From SFLA01 sp964485815 (GTDB taxonomy: Bacteria > Bacillota > Clostridia > Oscillospirales > CAG-382): a DNA stretch of 56,629 nt. The notes below the pieces were generated by a model that ran no database searches, was not told where the DNA came from, and saw only the letters and a list, made by a program, of their open reading frames with translations. Every line of letters begins with the position of its first letter. Position 1 is the first letter of the stretch. The position numbers and the translations under genes were made by a program. The stretch lies in assembly GCA_964485815.1 (NCBI GenBank), contig CAZAJX010000008.1, positions 1 to 56,629 on the forward strand. The letters run 5' to 3'. Positions 17,988-26,696 of the stretch are shown piece after piece.

Positions 17988-19220
17988 CTAAAAATACACT
18001 AAAATGCCGCATGTTTTACTCGCTAAGATGTTCTTGGAATAAAGACTGCCGCCACCGTATGCTCCACCGCTTCCTCCGGCTGGGACGCATAACGAAACAT
18101 CATCTATTTTACTGCTTATAAATTTTATTACATTGAATTTATACTTGACTTTTACAGTAATATCGATGTCATCACTCTTAAAAGTAGCTTTTGAGCCAAA
18201 CGGCCACACATAGGAAATTTTAACATCTTCACTGTTCCAAATACTTGATGATATATCATCGATTTTGTAATCTTCGTATGAAAAGCTCACTTCATGCTCA
18301 CCAGGCAGTTCGATGATAATAGAAGAGCCGTCCATTACAACGATGCAATCGTTAATAATCGTAGCCATGTCTTCAATTTTTTTGAATTCTATTTCAACTG
18401 ACAAGATGATTTTCCCATACATCGTAGGGTAATCAATTTCGCATGAAATTGTATTTCCGTCAAACTCAAAGCCATCCAAACAAACTTTTTTCTTTGCAAA
18501 AGCGCCTGAATCATCTAAATACACAACAGGATTGTTCAAACAATATGCAAACATATTGAATCCAAGTATGCCTTGACCAGTAGAAACATAACTGTCCGCG
18601 TTTATAAATCTACCGACCTCAGCATCATAGTAACGGCTGTTGAGATAGTACAAATCGGTTTCGCTATCATAGTAATAACCACGATAACGGAAGGAATTGT
18701 ACTGACCAAGTGTACTTGCCATAGAACCTGTTACAGAAAGAATATTACCCCAAGCGTCGTAGGTGTATTCAACCACAACCGCACCGGAAGCATTGCATAT
18801 ACGCAGTACGTCACCCTGAATGCTCTTTTGGAAATAGTAAGGCGCACCGTTGTAATGCAAACCGGTTATACTTCCGGAAGCATCATAGATATAGTACAGA
18901 GTATAGCTGTTGTAATACGCATTATCCGTAACGGTTTCAGACAGTATTTTACTGCCGTCAAGCACGTAATCGTGAGTGATGTATGCACTTGCAACATCAT
19001 CAAACACACGTTTCTGTGTACGTATACCGTCAGAATTGTACTTGTAAGTAATGGAATTTCCGTTTGTGAGTGTTTGCGAGGTGAGCGTTCTTCCGTTCCA
19101 AGTAAGAGAGGAAGCGTTGCGCCAGTTGGTGGGATTACCAATACTATCGTAAGTAATCGCAGTACCATCATAGTTGGTGAGCAGATCGCCCCAAGCGGAA
19201 GGGTTGTCCCCAAGCCGTTG
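17988..19220 (-). pseudogene. Rhs cassette 2: orphan Rhs core with unrecognised C-terminal domain, no start codon
   Basis: The frame is open from a TGA in the boundary hairpin (19221-19223) to 17988, but the first ATG/GTG/TTG is a GTG at 19007 with no ribosome site. Order: QRLGDNPSAWGDLLTNYDG, YNSDGIRTQKRVFDDVASAY, the Rhs core (YRGYYYDSETDLYYLNSRYY, GRFINADSYVSTGQGI, FNMFAYCLNNPV), then a tip of about 190 residues. The tip is beta-rich (KIILSVEIEF, SIIIELPGEHEVSFSY, KVKYKFNVIKFI) and ends with GGSGGAYGGGSLY and a hydrophobic CGILVYF. No known toxin motif is visible. The Rhs part is nearly identical to that of cassette 5. Confidence 0.8.
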
Positions 19221-19239
19221 TCAAAAGACAACGGCTTGG
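19210..19239. repeat. cassette-boundary hairpin at the head of cassette 2
   Basis: A perfect 13-bp inverted repeat CCAAGCCGTTGTC / GACAACGGCTTGG with a 4-base loop, the cleanest of the four copies. On the - strand it is followed by GGGACAACCCTTCCGCTTGG, the shared junction into Rhs sequence. The stop TGA that closes the cassette frame lies across the loop and right arm. Confidence 0.9.
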
Positions 19240-19249
19240 AAAAATGATT

Positions 19250-19271
19250 TCGTTTGTTGAAAAACAAACGA
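19250..19271 (-). terminator. hairpin directly after immunity gene 1
   Basis: TCGTTTGTT / AACAAACGA stem with a short T-rich loop, starting at the stop codon of the gene at 19272-19868 and followed by AATCATTTTT on the - strand. It is a likely, if weak, intrinsic terminator. Confidence 0.6.
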
Positions 19272-19868
19272 CTAAAATTGAGACAAAAAAGCTTCTACCT
19301 CTACTTCATAGACAGCGCAGACATATACATCAACGTTGCCATCACCTACAAGGTCTTGCTCTAACAAAGCTTTATACTCCGTTTTGAAATCGTTGGCATC
19401 GCGTTCATTAGAAAACAATCCGTTTTCATTGAGAAGTGTACGGAATTTCTCAAATCTTTTGTTACAATATAAGTCAGATAGCGTCATCTCACTAAATGGT
19501 ATTTCAGAAACCTCATAACCCAAAAAATTTGTAGTTGCAGGTCCGTTTGAGCACAGTTCTTCAGAATACTCACTCTCAACATACAAACACCTTACAGATA
19601 TATTGTTTTTATGGCATGCTTCAATGTATTGTTTTAAAAAAGATTCGTCGGATATAAATTCTAAAAGCTTGTATCTGTTGTTATCTAATTTAACCCAAGC
19701 TTGTTTTTCGTTTAGTGCTTTGCACAACGGGTCAGATTGAAATCTCACTAACGGAAAAAGATGAAATTGATGTATGCCCTTATATCTGGTATTAGAACAA
19801 CAATTTTCTACAACAGAATTATGAGCACCTGAATCATATATTAAATAACCATTATTAAATAATTGCAT
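19272..19868 (-). CDS. candidate immunity protein of the full-length Rhs toxin
   Basis: A 198-residue soluble acidic protein of no family I recognise. It lies 43 bases after the stop of the 2186-residue Rhs gene, in the usual place of the cognate immunity gene, with a GAGGAGAG site before the ATG. Features: a Cys-rich N-terminal part (ENCCSNTRYKGIHQFHLFPL), a central GYEVSEIPFSEMTLSDLY segment and a mixed C-terminus ending in EVEAFLSQF. The function as antitoxin is inferred from position. Confidence 0.75.
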   Translation of the reverse strand: MQLFNNGYLIYDSGAHNSVVENCCSNTRYKGIHQFHLFPLVRFQSDPLCKALNEKQAWVKLDNNRYKLLEFISDESFLKQYIEACHKNNISVRCLYVESEYSEELCSNGPATTNFLGYEVSEIPFSEMTLSDLYCNKRFEKFRTLLNENGLFSNERDANDFKTEYKALLEQDLVGDGNVDVYVCAVYEVEVEAFLSQF

Positions 19869-19911
19869 TTTACTCTCCTCGTTAATGCAAGAATGTGTTC
19901 ACATACATTGT

Positions 19912-22900
19912 CTAACGAATGTTAACATGAATTCCTACAATCTGAATGTGTTTTACTTTGCCATTTTGGTAACTATCATATTTAGGCCCATGACCTGTTA
20001 AGTTGTATTCCTCAGCCCAACTCCATAGAATTTCAGCATTACTGAGAGATGTGCCGTGTCTATATTCTTTTGCAAGCGAAATAACCGCTTGTTGGTTTGC
20101 ATCATAGCATGTATTATGCACCAACCAACCATCTTCGCCGACAAAGTATGTATGAAAATCTTCGACTTCAAAGTTATATACTTTAACAGGAGTATCAAGA
20201 TATGTGACTGTTACAGATTCTACAGTTACGGTTTCTCCGGAGAGCAAGCACAAAGCGTCTCCAACGCGGAGGTCTCTTGCTTTTACCCAACCTGCACCAA
20301 ATCCAATGTCAGCAGTACGGCTATCGTTACATCCGACAACATAAAACGGGTGCTCCGGCGTTGCCTTTATAATTTCGTTACCGATTACAACCTCAATGAG
20401 TGTATCGGTTTCGTTAACAAAGGTCTGCACAACACGTTTTAATGCAGTTTCTCCGGTTTCGGGGTTATGCGCCCAAACGTAATCGCCAACTTCAATATCC
20501 TCAATAGCAACATCGCCGTTTTCTGCTTTTATTAATGTACCTGCTACAAAACAGTTTGTTTTTGCGCTCGTAGGCTTGCTTGCTATTTGGGACTGCTGTT
20601 GCTCTGTTTCAATGGCGCATTTAACTTTTTCACTAATTTCTTTTCCCGATAACTCAGGGTATAAGTCTGCGATATTAGACCATAAATATGGGCGCATAAA
20701 AAAGTATGTATCTACAATTTTGCCACATTCTTTACACATATCGCCCACTTCTAAATCGTGGCCGGCAAATTGAAATTGATAATATCCATCTCCACGCCAA
20801 CATTCGCCTGTTGGGTCATAACCCATAACCGAATTGTTAAGGCAATAAGCAAACATGTTGTTTTTAAGAATGCCATGTCCTGTAGAAACATATTTATCCG
20901 CATTAACGAATCGTCCTACTTCAGGGTCATAATACCTTGATTGCAGATAGTAAAGTCCGGTTTCGGAATCGTAGTAATAACCACGGTAACGGAAGGGATT
21001 GTACTGACCCAAAGTGGATGCCATAGAACCTGTTACAGAAAGAATGTTACCCCAAGCATCGTAGGCATATTCTACAACAATGTTACCAGAAGCATTGCAT
21101 ATACGAATAATATCTCCTTGTATATTCTTCTGGAAATAGTAAGGCGCATTGTTGTAATGCAAACCGGTTATATAACCGTTGGAATCGTACAGATAATAGA
21201 GAGAATAACTACTGTTATCGTATTCATCTGTTACCGTTTCTGCAACTATTCTTGTGCTATCAAGAACATAGTTGTGCACTACGTAAGCATTTACGGCACT
21301 GTCAAACACTCGTTTTTGAGTACGTATACCTTCGGAATCATACGTATAATCTACAGTGTTATATCCGTCAATATTCACACTATCAAGCTGACGTCCATTC
21401 CAAGTAAGTGAAGATATACCAACCCAATTAGTGGGGTTACCTATATGGTCGTAGGATATTGCCGTGCCATCGTAGTTGGTAAGAAGGTCTTTCCAAGAAG
21501 AGGTGCTGTAGGTGTAGTTAATAGTATCAGTAAGATTTCCGATATCGCCGGTATATACTTCTTTTTTTGTTATATTACCGGCTTTATCATAAGTGTATAC
21601 GTAAATTTCACCGGAATCAGCGTTAATTTCACGTACCAATTGACCTAATGCATCATAGCTGTAATACGCAATAACAATACCGTTCCTGCTTACAGACGTA
21701 ATATATCCAAGTGCGTTATACGTGTATTCGTAAACCTCTGCGGGTTCCACATCGGTACTGCCGCGCTTGTTTTCAAAAGTAAGCTTGGATATTAATGGTG
21801 TTGTATATACCGTTCCGTCTGCATCGGTATAAGTATAGTACTCGTACTTTTCATATATATCTGCAAGAGTGGATAGAGATGAATTCTTTATGGTGAGTCT
21901 ATCAAAGTTATCGTAAGTATAATTGATAGCAGACATAACACTGGTTTCAGGCATATATACATGGCTTACAAGATTAGTGTTTGTCTTGTAGGTGAGTACA
22001 TATTCCATACTCTTGTTGCCGATAACAACATTTGAGCTTTTCGCTCTTCCGTATTCATCATAGGAATTTTCAACAGCAAATACGGTGTTGCCGGAAGAAT
22101 CCTTTTGGTATGCGCGGATAAGACGGTCAAGAGAATCATACTCGTAAAGGTAGGTTATGCCAACCTTGCCGTCCGCGGCTTTTGCAAGTCTGCCGTTGGA
22201 ATCGTAAACGATAATGTAATCGTTTTCACTGTTACCATTATACGTTACCTTAACCAATCTGTCAAGATTATCATAGGTATAATCTTCATATTCGCCATTT
22301 CCGTAGGTCATACGGGTAAGCTTTCCGTTTCCTGCGGTATAGGTGTAAGCCGCGAGAAGGTGATATCCTGCGTAAACGGATACCATATTACCAAAGGTAT
22401 CGTACGAAATGGTATACGCTGTTGTGGCGGTGTTTATGCCGGAAAGTCTGCCGGATGCATAGAGATATGCCACGCTGCTCTCGGTGGTATCGGCGGTGTC
22501 ATCTTTGTCTGCATCCAAGTAAACGGTGGTAACTCTGTCGCGGTTATCATAAATATACGCGGTTTTGTTGCCGTTTGCATCCTGGATATACTTTAGGAGC
22601 TTAGTTACACTGTCATAACCGTACTCGGTAGTAGAGCCGAGAGAATCGGTGGAGGAGGCCAGGAAGTTGCCGTTATCGGTATAGGTTGCAGAAGAGGAAA
22701 TTATCTCGCTCGTTACGCTGTTGGAAAGAACGCTTTGCTCTACGTTGCCGTATTCGTCATACTCATATGTAAGCGTCTGTGTAACACCGTTAAGAGAACG
22801 GTCTATCTTCTTTACATCGTGGGTGTTGACGCTGCCGACATAATGATAGTCATAGGTGTATGTGCCGTTGTTAATGGGTGAATAGGTCTGAACGTCAATT

Positions 22901-25900
22901 CCGTTGGGGTAATACGTGAGGGATTCGTTCTGACCGTAAATATCCTTAGCCGTTTTGAGCTTGCCGGTGTTTTCGTCATAAGCATAAGTCTGCGCAGGCT
23001 CGATGGTGAAGGAAATATCATCAAAGTATGCCGTGTTGCAGTTGTAATCATAGACAAAAGCGACCTTTGCGGAGGTTACGGTCAAATCCTTTTCGGGTAC
23101 AACGGCGGCAGCAAGATATTGCCAGCCGGTGTTCTCGGGGTTGAAGTTGGCGTAATGTTCTTCGGTGGTGTTATCGCTGTATGTCAGCGTTACGGACAGA
23201 CCGAAACGGCGGGTATCTGTAAGGCGTACGGAGTTTGCTCTTGCCCAGCCGGAAACCATAAAGGTGGTGCTGGCAGGTACGTTAAGAGGGACGGTCTGGT
23301 ATACGCTCTTTGCGCTAGCCGCAGAACCGGAAACTGTGCCAACGTGTCCGCGGTATGCTTCGGTTTCAAGCGCAGAGAATGAGCCGGTCCAGTAATCCGA
23401 ACTGCGAATCGAGCTGTTTTCGATAAAGTTGTAGTCGGATTCTACTTCTGCTTTTTCAAGCTGAACGTTATCAAAGTAAACAGTACCGGTAGCATAAGCT
23501 AAACGGAGATATATGTTGCAGGTTCCTGCGCCTAAATACTGAGTTACGCTGATACGTTTCCAACCGTTGTTTATACTTGTATCGGTAGTTCCGGTTATAT
23601 ATTCACCAACAGTTGCTCCAAGCTGTATGATTGCACCACCGGAGGTTGCGGTTACACCGGATGTTTTAACGTATGCGGAAAGGGTGTACGTGCCCGATGC
23701 GGGAACAGTAACAGTCTGGTATTTTTGCACGTAACCCGAATCATTCGTCTGCGAAAGCTTTAATGAGTAGTTACCAAAAAGCTTTTCGGTACTTGAGATA
23801 GTGGCTGTATATCCGGAACCGGAATATCCCGTAGTCCATTCATCGACGGATTCACAATCGCCGTCGAGAACGAAGTTTTCTGCGGTTATACCTTTAACAG
23901 AAGATACAGTAAGCTTGTTGTTTGTCTTCTTGCCGATATCGTTTTGGGTGTACTTTGCATAGGATGCGCCGTATACGTTGCCATAATAGTCCTTGGTGTA
24001 TGAACATATCGCTCTGCCGAAGTTATCGAACAAGGTTACGGTGTATAGGTCATTGGTGTTACCGTATACATCGTCATTGCCGCTTGAACGTACGGAAAAA
24101 TATTTGTCCGCGTACTCAAAGCCTATTCTCTGACCTTGGGTGGTGCCGACAGATTCAGCAACAGAGGCTACACGGAAGCCGTTATACGTGTACGTAACGG
24201 TGTATCCCGTGTCGCTATCGTAGGTGGATTTTAGCTTGCCGTCAGAGTAATATTCGTATGTGCAGTATTCGCCGGACGAGTATTGTATTTTGCGGAGATA
24301 GCCGGTGTTTGTTGTGGAAATGCTTCCATCGTACGTGGTGGAATAGTAGAAGTCCACGTAATCGGTAGAATCGTAACCGTCAACTATTCGATATAAAACA
24401 CCGGAGGAATACATAAATCTGATTTGAACTGTAGCGGAAGTTTCGTTTGCCGGAGTGTATGAAATAGCCATGAGCTTTCTGCCTGTATATTCAAACTCCT
24501 TCTTGTTTCCGTAAACGTCTTGTATTTTTGTAATCTGACCGTTTGAGTTAAAGATCTTAATATTACCGTAATCATCGGCAAGAGTAGCGCCGGAGCTTGT
24601 TTCGGTAACAGTCAGACCATAGCCGTCTTCGCTCATATATACATTGTCGTCCATGGTATCGTCATCATGGTAGAAATACAAATCTGTGCCATCTGCATCG
24701 TTGTATTTATACCACGTGTCATTATCAATAGTTTCTTTGGTTAATGTTTCCTGAACGCTTAATTTCCAACCATATCCTGCAGGTATTGAAGACTCGAAAT
24801 TACTACCTGCCATATAGCTGTTGTATACGTGGCTTACTGTTATGGGGAGTATGGAGCCCTTGGTGGATATATCGTCGTGAACGAATACCAGGTTTCCGTT
24901 AAATCCGTTCACATATCCCGCACCGGCACTTCCTGCGCCGTGGGAAGAATAGGTCCAAATACTTTCAAGTCCTTTGGTGTCGCGGTATTCAATTTTAAAC
25001 ATAGGAACGGTATTATCGTATATATTGGGGTTTTCTGCAGAATAGAATCCCACATATGCATATGTTCCCGAGCCGGTATACTCGGTCACAGGGTAAATAG
25101 AAATACCGTAATTGTTACCGTCGTTATACCAATTTTGAACAGCTTTGGTGATATCCCAACTGAACATCTCATATGCAGTGGAAGTCGAATGAGTGTTATA
25201 GTCCAGAATTGTTGAATCAACAGTGGGCTGTGTATTCCATGTTAAAGAAGCTTCTGTCCAAGAAGATGTAATTTCACGGGCAGCAAGATTAATGGATGAT
25301 GCGGTGCCCGAATACTCTATCCACCCATTTCCGGTAGCCATCTGGCGCAGATTCAAACTTGCATCTACAATGACTGCGGATTCCGGTATTTCGGGAAGTG
25401 AATTCAGTTTAAAAAACGCACGAATACGTTGGCTTCCTGCCGAAATTCCATATCCACTTAGCAAGAATTGATATGTGCCTGTATTTAGCGTAGGGTCACC
25501 AATTTGGACATATCCGTCATCCACCTCATTGGTCATATACGCACCTTTGCTAAACGAAGGGTCAATCTTTACGGGAAATACTCTGTCATCGGAGTTAATC
25601 CATTCTGCATCTGCGGTAACGGTAAGGGTATATTTCTTACCGTTCTTGTGCGCTATGGAGTAAGTAACACCATCAGACACAGCATAGTTCGCATCGCTCA
25701 TTATTCCCTTGGGGATAACAAGCTGTGTTTCGCCGGTGTTCTCATCGTTAAGAGCAATACTGCCGTCATCATTAAGTACGGGGACAAGACCGTTAAGCTT
25801 AAGCTCGAAGGTGTATACGTAGCTATCCTGTTTTTCCTTAACGATAATGTTTTCTTTTACGTTACTGCCGGAGATGACATATTCAAGGTCGGTACCGTCA

Positions 25901-26472
25901 AGTATATCCTTGTATATGGCGCCGGAGGAGAATTTAGCTAACGTGGATGCGGAATCAAGAGAATCATCATCCGCAACAGTCGTTTGGGGATAAAGCTCAA
26001 GGGCTTTGGATTTATTTGCATCGGGTAAAGACAAGCTTATCTTGTACCCGTTCATCTTGATCTTAAGTAAATTTCCGGAATTGGAGTTGTTGGAAAGCTT
26101 GATGGATATATCGGATTCGGACGTGCCGTATCCGGCTATATCTTCGCTGTCAACAGCGTCGGAATAGGATAACGTATTATCATAATCCTGCCAATCTCCG
26201 TTTTCGTCGGAGTAATGGATGGGTTTGCCGTAGTCTGCCGCAACAAAGCTGCCGTCAGACATACGGAAGGTTTTACTGCTCTCGGTACGAGAGTCGATAA
26301 CTTCACCGAGAACGTACACGTCCCCGTCGGAGACAGGTACTGTTTCGGACTCGTTGGTCAATAATTCGTTCAGTGTTTCACTTGCTTCAGCTAAAACTGA
26401 CTGCGGGATAGAACAGAAAATCATGGCAAGACAGAGAAGCACTGACAAAAGTCTGGTTGTCGTGGTTTTCAT
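19912..26472 (-). CDS. full-length secreted Rhs/YD-repeat polymorphic toxin with DNRLRE, carbohydrate-binding-like and HINT domains
   Basis: A 2186-residue protein. Residues 1-30 are a Sec signal peptide (LLSVLLCLAMIFCSIPQSVLA). About 310-495 is a DNRLRE-type domain (AYMTNEVDDGYVQIG, FFKLNSLPEIP). About 540-860 holds the first YD repeats. About 865-1160 has two beta-sandwich, carbohydrate-binding-like modules, each ending VYFDN or AYFDDISF. About 1160-1820 holds many YD repeats, followed by the Rhs core (about 1820-1880, GRFVNADKYVSTGHG). A HINT self-cleaving domain spans about 1973-2119: NCFVAGTLI with the catalytic Cys, TPEHPFYV and the end VHN. The final 67 residues are the toxin candidate, with GHGPKYD and KHIQIVGIHV. 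The start has AAGGAGA 8 bases upstream. It is probably exported, with the tip released by HINT. Confidence 0.92.
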   Translation of the reverse strand: MKTTTTRLLSVLLCLAMIFCSIPQSVLAEASETLNELLTNESETVPVSDGDVYVLGEVIDSRTESSKTFRMSDGSFVAADYGKPIHYSDENGDWQDYDNTLSYSDAVDSEDIAGYGTSESDISIKLSNNSNSGNLLKIKMNGYKISLSLPDANKSKALELYPQTTVADDDSLDSASTLAKFSSGAIYKDILDGTDLEYVISGSNVKENIIVKEKQDSYVYTFELKLNGLVPVLNDDGSIALNDENTGETQLVIPKGIMSDANYAVSDGVTYSIAHKNGKKYTLTVTADAEWINSDDRVFPVKIDPSFSKGAYMTNEVDDGYVQIGDPTLNTGTYQFLLSGYGISAGSQRIRAFFKLNSLPEIPESAVIVDASLNLRQMATGNGWIEYSGTASSINLAAREITSSWTEASLTWNTQPTVDSTILDYNTHSTSTAYEMFSWDITKAVQNWYNDGNNYGISIYPVTEYTGSGTYAYVGFYSAENPNIYDNTVPMFKIEYRDTKGLESIWTYSSHGAGSAGAGYVNGFNGNLVFVHDDISTKGSILPITVSHVYNSYMAGSNFESSIPAGYGWKLSVQETLTKETIDNDTWYKYNDADGTDLYFYHDDDTMDDNVYMSEDGYGLTVTETSSGATLADDYGNIKIFNSNGQITKIQDVYGNKKEFEYTGRKLMAISYTPANETSATVQIRFMYSSGVLYRIVDGYDSTDYVDFYYSTTYDGSISTTNTGYLRKIQYSSGEYCTYEYYSDGKLKSTYDSDTGYTVTYTYNGFRVASVAESVGTTQGQRIGFEYADKYFSVRSSGNDDVYGNTNDLYTVTLFDNFGRAICSYTKDYYGNVYGASYAKYTQNDIGKKTNNKLTVSSVKGITAENFVLDGDCESVDEWTTGYSGSGYTATISSTEKLFGNYSLKLSQTNDSGYVQKYQTVTVPASGTYTLSAYVKTSGVTATSGGAIIQLGATVGEYITGTTDTSINNGWKRISVTQYLGAGTCNIYLRLAYATGTVYFDNVQLEKAEVESDYNFIENSSIRSSDYWTGSFSALETEAYRGHVGTVSGSAASAKSVYQTVPLNVPASTTFMVSGWARANSVRLTDTRRFGLSVTLTYSDNTTEEHYANFNPENTGWQYLAAAVVPEKDLTVTSAKVAFVYDYNCNTAYFDDISFTIEPAQTYAYDENTGKLKTAKDIYGQNESLTYYPNGIDVQTYSPINNGTYTYDYHYVGSVNTHDVKKIDRSLNGVTQTLTYEYDEYGNVEQSVLSNSVTSEIISSSATYTDNGNFLASSTDSLGSTTEYGYDSVTKLLKYIQDANGNKTAYIYDNRDRVTTVYLDADKDDTADTTESSVAYLYASGRLSGINTATTAYTISYDTFGNMVSVYAGYHLLAAYTYTAGNGKLTRMTYGNGEYEDYTYDNLDRLVKVTYNGNSENDYIIVYDSNGRLAKAADGKVGITYLYEYDSLDRLIRAYQKDSSGNTVFAVENSYDEYGRAKSSNVVIGNKSMEYVLTYKTNTNLVSHVYMPETSVMSAINYTYDNFDRLTIKNSSLSTLADIYEKYEYYTYTDADGTVYTTPLISKLTFENKRGSTDVEPAEVYEYTYNALGYITSVSRNGIVIAYYSYDALGQLVREINADSGEIYVYTYDKAGNITKKEVYTGDIGNLTDTINYTYSTSSWKDLLTNYDGTAISYDHIGNPTNWVGISSLTWNGRQLDSVNIDGYNTVDYTYDSEGIRTQKRVFDSAVNAYVVHNYVLDSTRIVAETVTDEYDNSSYSLYYLYDSNGYITGLHYNNAPYYFQKNIQGDIIRICNASGNIVVEYAYDAWGNILSVTGSMASTLGQYNPFRYRGYYYDSETGLYYLQSRYYDPEVGRFVNADKYVSTGHGILKNNMFAYCLNNSVMGYDPTGECWRGDGYYQFQFAGHDLEVGDMCKECGKIVDTYFFMRPYLWSNIADLYPELSGKEISEKVKCAIETEQQQSQIASKPTSAKTNCFVAGTLIKAENGDVAIEDIEVGDYVWAHNPETGETALKRVVQTFVNETDTLIEVVIGNEIIKATPEHPFYVVGCNDSRTADIGFGAGWVKARDLRVGDALCLLSGETVTVESVTVTYLDTPVKVYNFEVEDFHTYFVGEDGWLVHNTCYDANQQAVISLAKEYRHGTSLSNAEILWSWAEEYNLTGHGPKYDSYQNGKVKHIQIVGIHVNIR

Positions 26473-26556
26473 TCTTTTGTTCTCCTTTTTAATTTTTGTT
26501 TTTATCTATGTTAAACGGCAAAGCCGTATTGTTGTTTTCCTCCTGAAAATAACAAA

Positions 26557-26584
26557 ATCCACCCTACAAAAAAGCAGGGTGGAT
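26557..26584 (-). terminator. intrinsic terminator/attenuator upstream of the full-length rhs gene
   Basis: ATCCACCCTGC / (G)TAGGGTGGAT stem with a T-rich loop followed by TTTTGTTATTTTC on the - strand, 85 bases before the rhs ATG and about 110 bases after the promoter. Read-through would be needed to express rhs. Confidence 0.8.
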
Positions 26585-26692
26585 CTAACACTCGATCTTT
26601 GATTTTTGCCTTGCTCCATCTGCTTTTCAAGTAGATGTTTAGTAAATTGTAATTATTTCTCTGTTTGGAAAAATATGGATGGGGTTCAGCAC
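26557..26692 (-). ncRNA. putative leader or small RNA upstream of the full-length rhs gene
   Basis: A transcript from the promoter at 26697-26726 to the terminator is about 135 nt. It contains a stem CATCTaCTT-GAA-AAGcAGATG, then GGAGCAAGGC, CGAGTGTT and the terminator. The same blocks occur in the same order at 17056-17136. This may be an attenuator controlling rhs or an independent small RNA. The remaining bases up to the rhs start hold only the ribosome site. Confidence 0.5.
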
Positions 26693-26696
26693 TTGC

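Noticed and set aside
9407..19239. CRISPR array from the repeated hairpins
   Set aside because: There are only four copies, spaced kilobases apart with genes between them, and no cas genes in the window.
9407..19239. Integron attC sites at cassette boundaries
   Set aside because: The hairpin lacks the RYYYAAC/GTTRRRY core pairs, and no integron integrase is in the window.
20056..25941. Several + strand open frames of 60-160 codons inside the full-length rhs gene
   Set aside because: All lie opposite the rhs frame, repeat along with the YD repeats and have no ribosome sites.
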